The translations under genes and the position numbers were made by a program. Below, in pieces: positions 14,229 through 16,572 of a DNA stretch of 16,572 nucleotides. Below the pieces are notes generated by a model. The model was not told the DNA's origin. It saw only the letters and a program-made list of their open reading frames with translations, and made no database searches. This stretch comes from Bacteroidota bacterium (lineage in GTDB: Bacteria > Bacteroidota > Bacteroidia > Flavobacteriales > Flavobacteriaceae): assembly GCA_023437485.1 (NCBI GenBank), contig JAEZGB010000148.1:1-16572 (forward strand), in the 5' to 3' direction. Positions within the stretch are counted from its first letter, which is position 1. Every line of letters begins with the position of its first letter.

Positions 14229-14344
14229 CTATACGTGCAACCCGACAGATTCAAAGATGCAGTTACCCATAACCCACAACTCAACCCGAGCCCAAAGGGC
14301 GAACTGTACGGAGCGGAGCGTAGTAAAACCCAAAACGCATTAAT

Positions 14345-14962
14345 ATGGACATTCTAAAGCGCCTCGGTGACAATCCCAAACTCGGTGATGTTCGCAACAT
14401 TGCCAAAGAAATCAAGAAGGATCACGACTTGGCGATGAAGCTTTGGGCAACCGGACAGTTTCATCCCAGGATGCTCGCTATCCTGATTATGGACAAAAAG
14501 CAGTTGTCTTCAACTTTGGTTGATAGCCTTTTTGCCGATATGGAAACGCACCGTTACGATGAACGCCTGCAACTGGCCGACTGGCTCATGGCCAACCAAT
14601 TGACCAAGGACAACAACCTGATCGCACTGATCATGAGCTGGAAAGATGATGCCGCGCCTCTTAAGCGACGGATTTACTGGTATTACCAGGGAAGGCTGCG
14701 GTGGATGGGAAAGGTTCAGCCGAACTCGGCCGAATTGCTTCCTGAGATCGAACGCCATATTGCCACCGAGTCACCTGAAGTCCAGTGGGCCATGAACTTT
14801 ACCGCAGGGTGGATCGGGATTTATGAACCCGGGTTTAGAAGCAGGTGTATCGCAATCGGCGAAAATACGGGCCTTTTTAAGGATGAAATGGTCAGCCGTG
14901 GCTGTACGCCAAACTACCTGCCTGAATTTATCGCGATCGAAGCGGGGAAACGAAATTTGTAA
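14345..14962 (+). CDS. AlkD-like DNA alkylation repair family protein (HEAT-like repeats)
   Basis: The 205-residue, probably all-helical cytoplasmic protein resembles the DNA alkylation repair enzyme family. Members fold as HEAT-like repeats, and the active ones remove bulky alkylated purines. The family-like stretch is LAMKLWATGQFHPRMLAILIM (29-49, split around the LWxTGxFH core), followed by DERLQLADWLMANQL (72-86) and VQWAMNFTAGWIGIYE (146-161), then a conserved-looking end (GCTPNYLPEFIAIEAGKR). It is shorter than B. cereus AlkD (about 237 residues). By manual alignment, the position of the catalytic Asp seems to hold Asn84, so activity is uncertain. No promoter was recognised upstream. 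It could be an AlkD relative with a binding or other role. Confidence 0.75.
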   Translation: MDILKRLGDNPKLGDVRNIAKEIKKDHDLAMKLWATGQFHPRMLAILIMDKKQLSSTLVDSLFADMETHRYDERLQLADWLMANQLTKDNNLIALIMSWKDDAAPLKRRIYWYYQGRLRWMGKVQPNSAELLPEIERHIATESPEVQWAMNFTAGWIGIYEPGFRSRCIAIGENTGLFKDEMVSRGCTPNYLPEFIAIEAGKRNL

Positions 14963-15083
14963 CTGAAATATTTTTCCGGGTTGCGAACTGCGTTAGCGGT
15001 TGGAGCAAAGTACCGCGTACTGCGAAAAACGCGGGCCGCAGGCAACGCCCAAATTCTTTCAATTACTCTTGACCTCGTACCCG

Positions 15084-15097
15084 TTTGACATTTGACA
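15084..15097 (+). repeat. Two tandem copies of TTTGACA in the AlkD-CBS spacer
   Basis: Two perfect seven-base units lie in the 187-base gene-free spacer between the AlkD-like gene and the PLP enzyme gene. The rest of the spacer (14963-15083) holds GC-rich repeat-like sequence, including GCGAACTG (about 14984), which also occurs near 14299. I saw no ORF there. Confidence 0.7.
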
Positions 15098-15112
15098 TTC
15101 GTCCTTCGTCAG

Positions 15113-15138
15113 ATGAAATTGGCCAAAGCCAATTTCAT
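15113..15138. promoter_or_regulatory. Perfect 11-bp inverted repeat overlapping the promoter of the CBS-type gene
   Basis: ATGAAATTGGC (15113-15123) and GCCAATTTCAT (15128-15138) are exact reverse complements separated by CAAA. The right arm shares its last base with the first base of the -7 box, and the left arm contains the presumed -33 TTG. No T-tract follows, so an operator is likelier than a terminator. Confidence 0.6.
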
Positions 15139-15145
15139 ATCTTTG
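15119..15145 (+). promoter_or_regulatory. Candidate promoter of the CBS-type gene, almost leaderless
   Basis: TTG (15119-15121), a 16-base spacer and TATCTTTG (15138-15145) resemble the Bacteroidota promoter, with spacing one base short. The -7 box ends four bases before the ATG, the same distance as at lipB. Confidence 0.45.
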
Positions 15146-15149
15146 CCCC

Positions 15150-16511
15150 ATGAAATACGCTGAAAACATTTTAGACACCATTGGCAATACGCCGTTGGTC
15201 AGGCTCAATAAAGTTACCCAGGGCATTGATGCGCTCGTGCTCGCGAAAGTAGAAACCTTTAATCCCGGCAATTCCGTCAAGGACCGTATGGCCGTAAAGA
15301 TGGTGGAAGATGCCGAGCGGGACGGAAGGCTCAAACCTGGCGGGACCATCATCGAAGGCACATCGGGCAATACCGGAATGGGGCTTGCCTTGTGCGCCAT
15401 CGTCAAGGGTTATAAATTGATTTGTGTTATCAGCGACAAGCAGTCCAAGGAAAAGATGGACATCCTGCGTGCGGTGGGGGCTCAGGTGGTTGTGTGCCCA
15501 ACCGATGTTGAGCCAACTGATCCGCGATCTTATTATTCGGTATCCAAAAGATTGGCCGAGGAAACGCCAAATTCGTGGTACGTCAACCAATATGACAACC
15601 TCTCAAATGCCAAGGCGCATTACGAGCAGACCGGCCCTGAAATCTGGGAACAGACCGAGGGCAGGATCACGCACTTTATCGTGGGTGTTGGAACCGGCGG
15701 AACCATCTCGGGTGTTGGCAAGTTCCTAAAGGAGAAAAACCCGGCCATCAAAATATGGGGCATTGATACCTACGGTTCGGTTTTCAAGAAGTACCACGAG
15801 ACCGGAATTTTTGACGAAGATGAAATTTACTCCTATGTCACCGAAGGCATCGGCGAGGATATTTTGCCAAAGAATGTCGATTTTTCCGTTATTGACGGTT
15901 TTACCAAGGTTTCAGACCGGGATGCGGCTGTTTACACGAGGAAGATTGCACTTGAAGAAGGCATTTTCGTGGGCAATTCGGCCGGATCGGCAATCAAGGG
16001 GCTGCTTCAGTTAAAGGATGAGTTCAAGCCCGATGACGTTGTGGTGGTGCTTTTCCATGATTCGGGTAGCCGTTATGTGGGCAAAATGTTTAACGATGAC
16101 TGGATGCGCGAAAAGGGTTATCTTGAGGAAGAATTTACCACTGCGCTTGACCTTATAAGGGATCAGGCCGGCAAACCGCTCATTATTTGCCGCACCGGCG
16201 AACTGGTCTCGCACGCGATAGACCGGATGAGGACCCATAAAATATCGCAATTGCCCGTGATTGATACGACAGGCATCGTGGGTTCAATTGATGAGGCCGC
16301 GATTTTTGACCTTTACGTCCGCGACAAGGATATTGCCAACAAACCCATTCGCGAGGTTATGGGCAAAGCCTATCCCATCGCAGCCGCGACCACGCCGGTT
16401 GAAGAGGTTTCCAAATTGCTGGACAACAACAACCGGGCAGTTATTATTGATTTGGGCGAAGGCAAACACCAGATCATAACGCGTTACGATTTTATAAATT
16501 CAATCAGATAA
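15150..16511 (+). CDS. Cystathionine beta-synthase-type PLP enzyme with C-terminal CBS-domain pair
   Basis: This 453-residue cytoplasmic enzyme joins serine and homocysteine to cystathionine in transsulfuration, or less likely makes cysteine from O-acetylserine. The fold-type II core (about 1-325) has the Schiff-base Lys44 in NPGNSVKDRMA, the substrate-binding GTSGNTG (70-76), the phosphate-binding GTGGT (181-185) and EGIGEDILP (232-240), a signature nearer to cystathionine beta-synthases than to plain cysteine synthases. Residues about 340-453 form two CBS motifs (a Bateman module), which in related enzymes bind adenosyl ligands and adjust activity. The N-terminal haem-binding extension of animal enzymes is absent. 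The ATG at 15150 fits the family (MKYAENILDTIGNTPLVRL). No transsulfuration partner gene is adjacent. Confidence 0.93.
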   Translation: MKYAENILDTIGNTPLVRLNKVTQGIDALVLAKVETFNPGNSVKDRMAVKMVEDAERDGRLKPGGTIIEGTSGNTGMGLALCAIVKGYKLICVISDKQSKEKMDILRAVGAQVVVCPTDVEPTDPRSYYSVSKRLAEETPNSWYVNQYDNLSNAKAHYEQTGPEIWEQTEGRITHFIVGVGTGGTISGVGKFLKEKNPAIKIWGIDTYGSVFKKYHETGIFDEDEIYSYVTEGIGEDILPKNVDFSVIDGFTKVSDRDAAVYTRKIALEEGIFVGNSAGSAIKGLLQLKDEFKPDDVVVVLFHDSGSRYVGKMFNDDWMREKGYLEEEFTTALDLIRDQAGKPLIICRTGELVSHAIDRMRTHKISQLPVIDTTGIVGSIDEAAIFDLYVRDKDIANKPIREVMGKAYPIAAATTPVEEVSKLLDNNNRAVIIDLGEGKHQIITRYDFINSIR

Positions 16512-16513
16512 AC

Positions 16514-16543
16514 AAAAGGGGCTCTTCATCAGGCCCCTTTTTT
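16514..16543 (+). terminator. Intrinsic terminator after the CBS-type gene
   Basis: AAAAGGGGC (16514-16522) pairs with GCCCCTTTT (16533-16541) around a 10-base loop and runs into six T residues (16538-16543), three bases after the stop. The last 29 bases of the window show nothing further. Confidence 0.9.
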
Positions 16544-16572
16544 ACTTTGCCTTGCTCTGTGGGGTCCCGATC

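Noticed and set aside
14206..15097. Short tandem repeats considered as a CRISPR array
   Set aside because: The units are seven bases long, directly adjacent without spacers, and no cas gene is present.

Overview
The window looks like chromosomal DNA from a member of the Bacteroidota, most likely the Flavobacteriia. Reasons: a SusC/SusD outer-membrane uptake pair with CarboxypepD_reg-like and TonB-plug regions, a Bacteroidota-type putative porin, start codons preceded by A-rich stretches instead of Shine-Dalgarno sites, and several copies of the Bacteroidota promoter pattern (TTG, about 17-23 bases, then TAnnTTTG). The identification rests on protein recognition by eye; no search was run.

Layout. 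Bases 3-104 hold the C-terminus of a LysM protein whose stop overlaps the start of hemL (104-1393). A bidirectional hairpin terminator follows. Leftward come two small exported Spy/CpxP-like proteins (1439-1795 and 1855-2289), then lysS (2363-4063). A short divergent promoter region separates lysS from lipB (4151-4870), whose 3' end overlaps the 3' end of the convergent rnhB (4862-5464).

From 5662 to 12168 runs a tight four-gene operon: SusC-like TonB-dependent transporter, SusD-like lipoprotein, and two lipoproteins with Calx-beta-like regions and acidic residues just after the lipid-bearing cysteine. It ends at a strong terminator (12194-12219). The operon carries no degradative enzyme and no regulator, so its substrate cannot be named. 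Its codon choice (many AAC, GGT and CGT codons) differs from the flanking genes and suggests strong expression.

Next is a Porin_10-like outer-membrane barrel gene (12267-14135). It stops at an in-frame TAA, yet the frame beyond that stop still encodes a recognisable final beta-strand up to a second stop at 14205-14207. This is the most striking single observation. An AlkD-like HEAT-repeat protein (14345-14962) follows, flanked on both sides by short intergenic spacers with seven-base tandem repeats. The window ends with a cystathionine beta-synthase-type PLP enzyme carrying a C-terminal CBS-domain pair (15150-16511), with a perfect 11-base inverted repeat over its presumed promoter, and a final terminator.

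Most of the window is housekeeping (tetrapyrrole synthesis, tRNA charging, lipoylation, RNA-DNA hybrid removal, sulfur amino acids) around one surface-uptake operon. I saw no tRNA, rRNA, CRISPR array, insertion sequence or phage gene, and no gene-free stretch longer than 300 bases.
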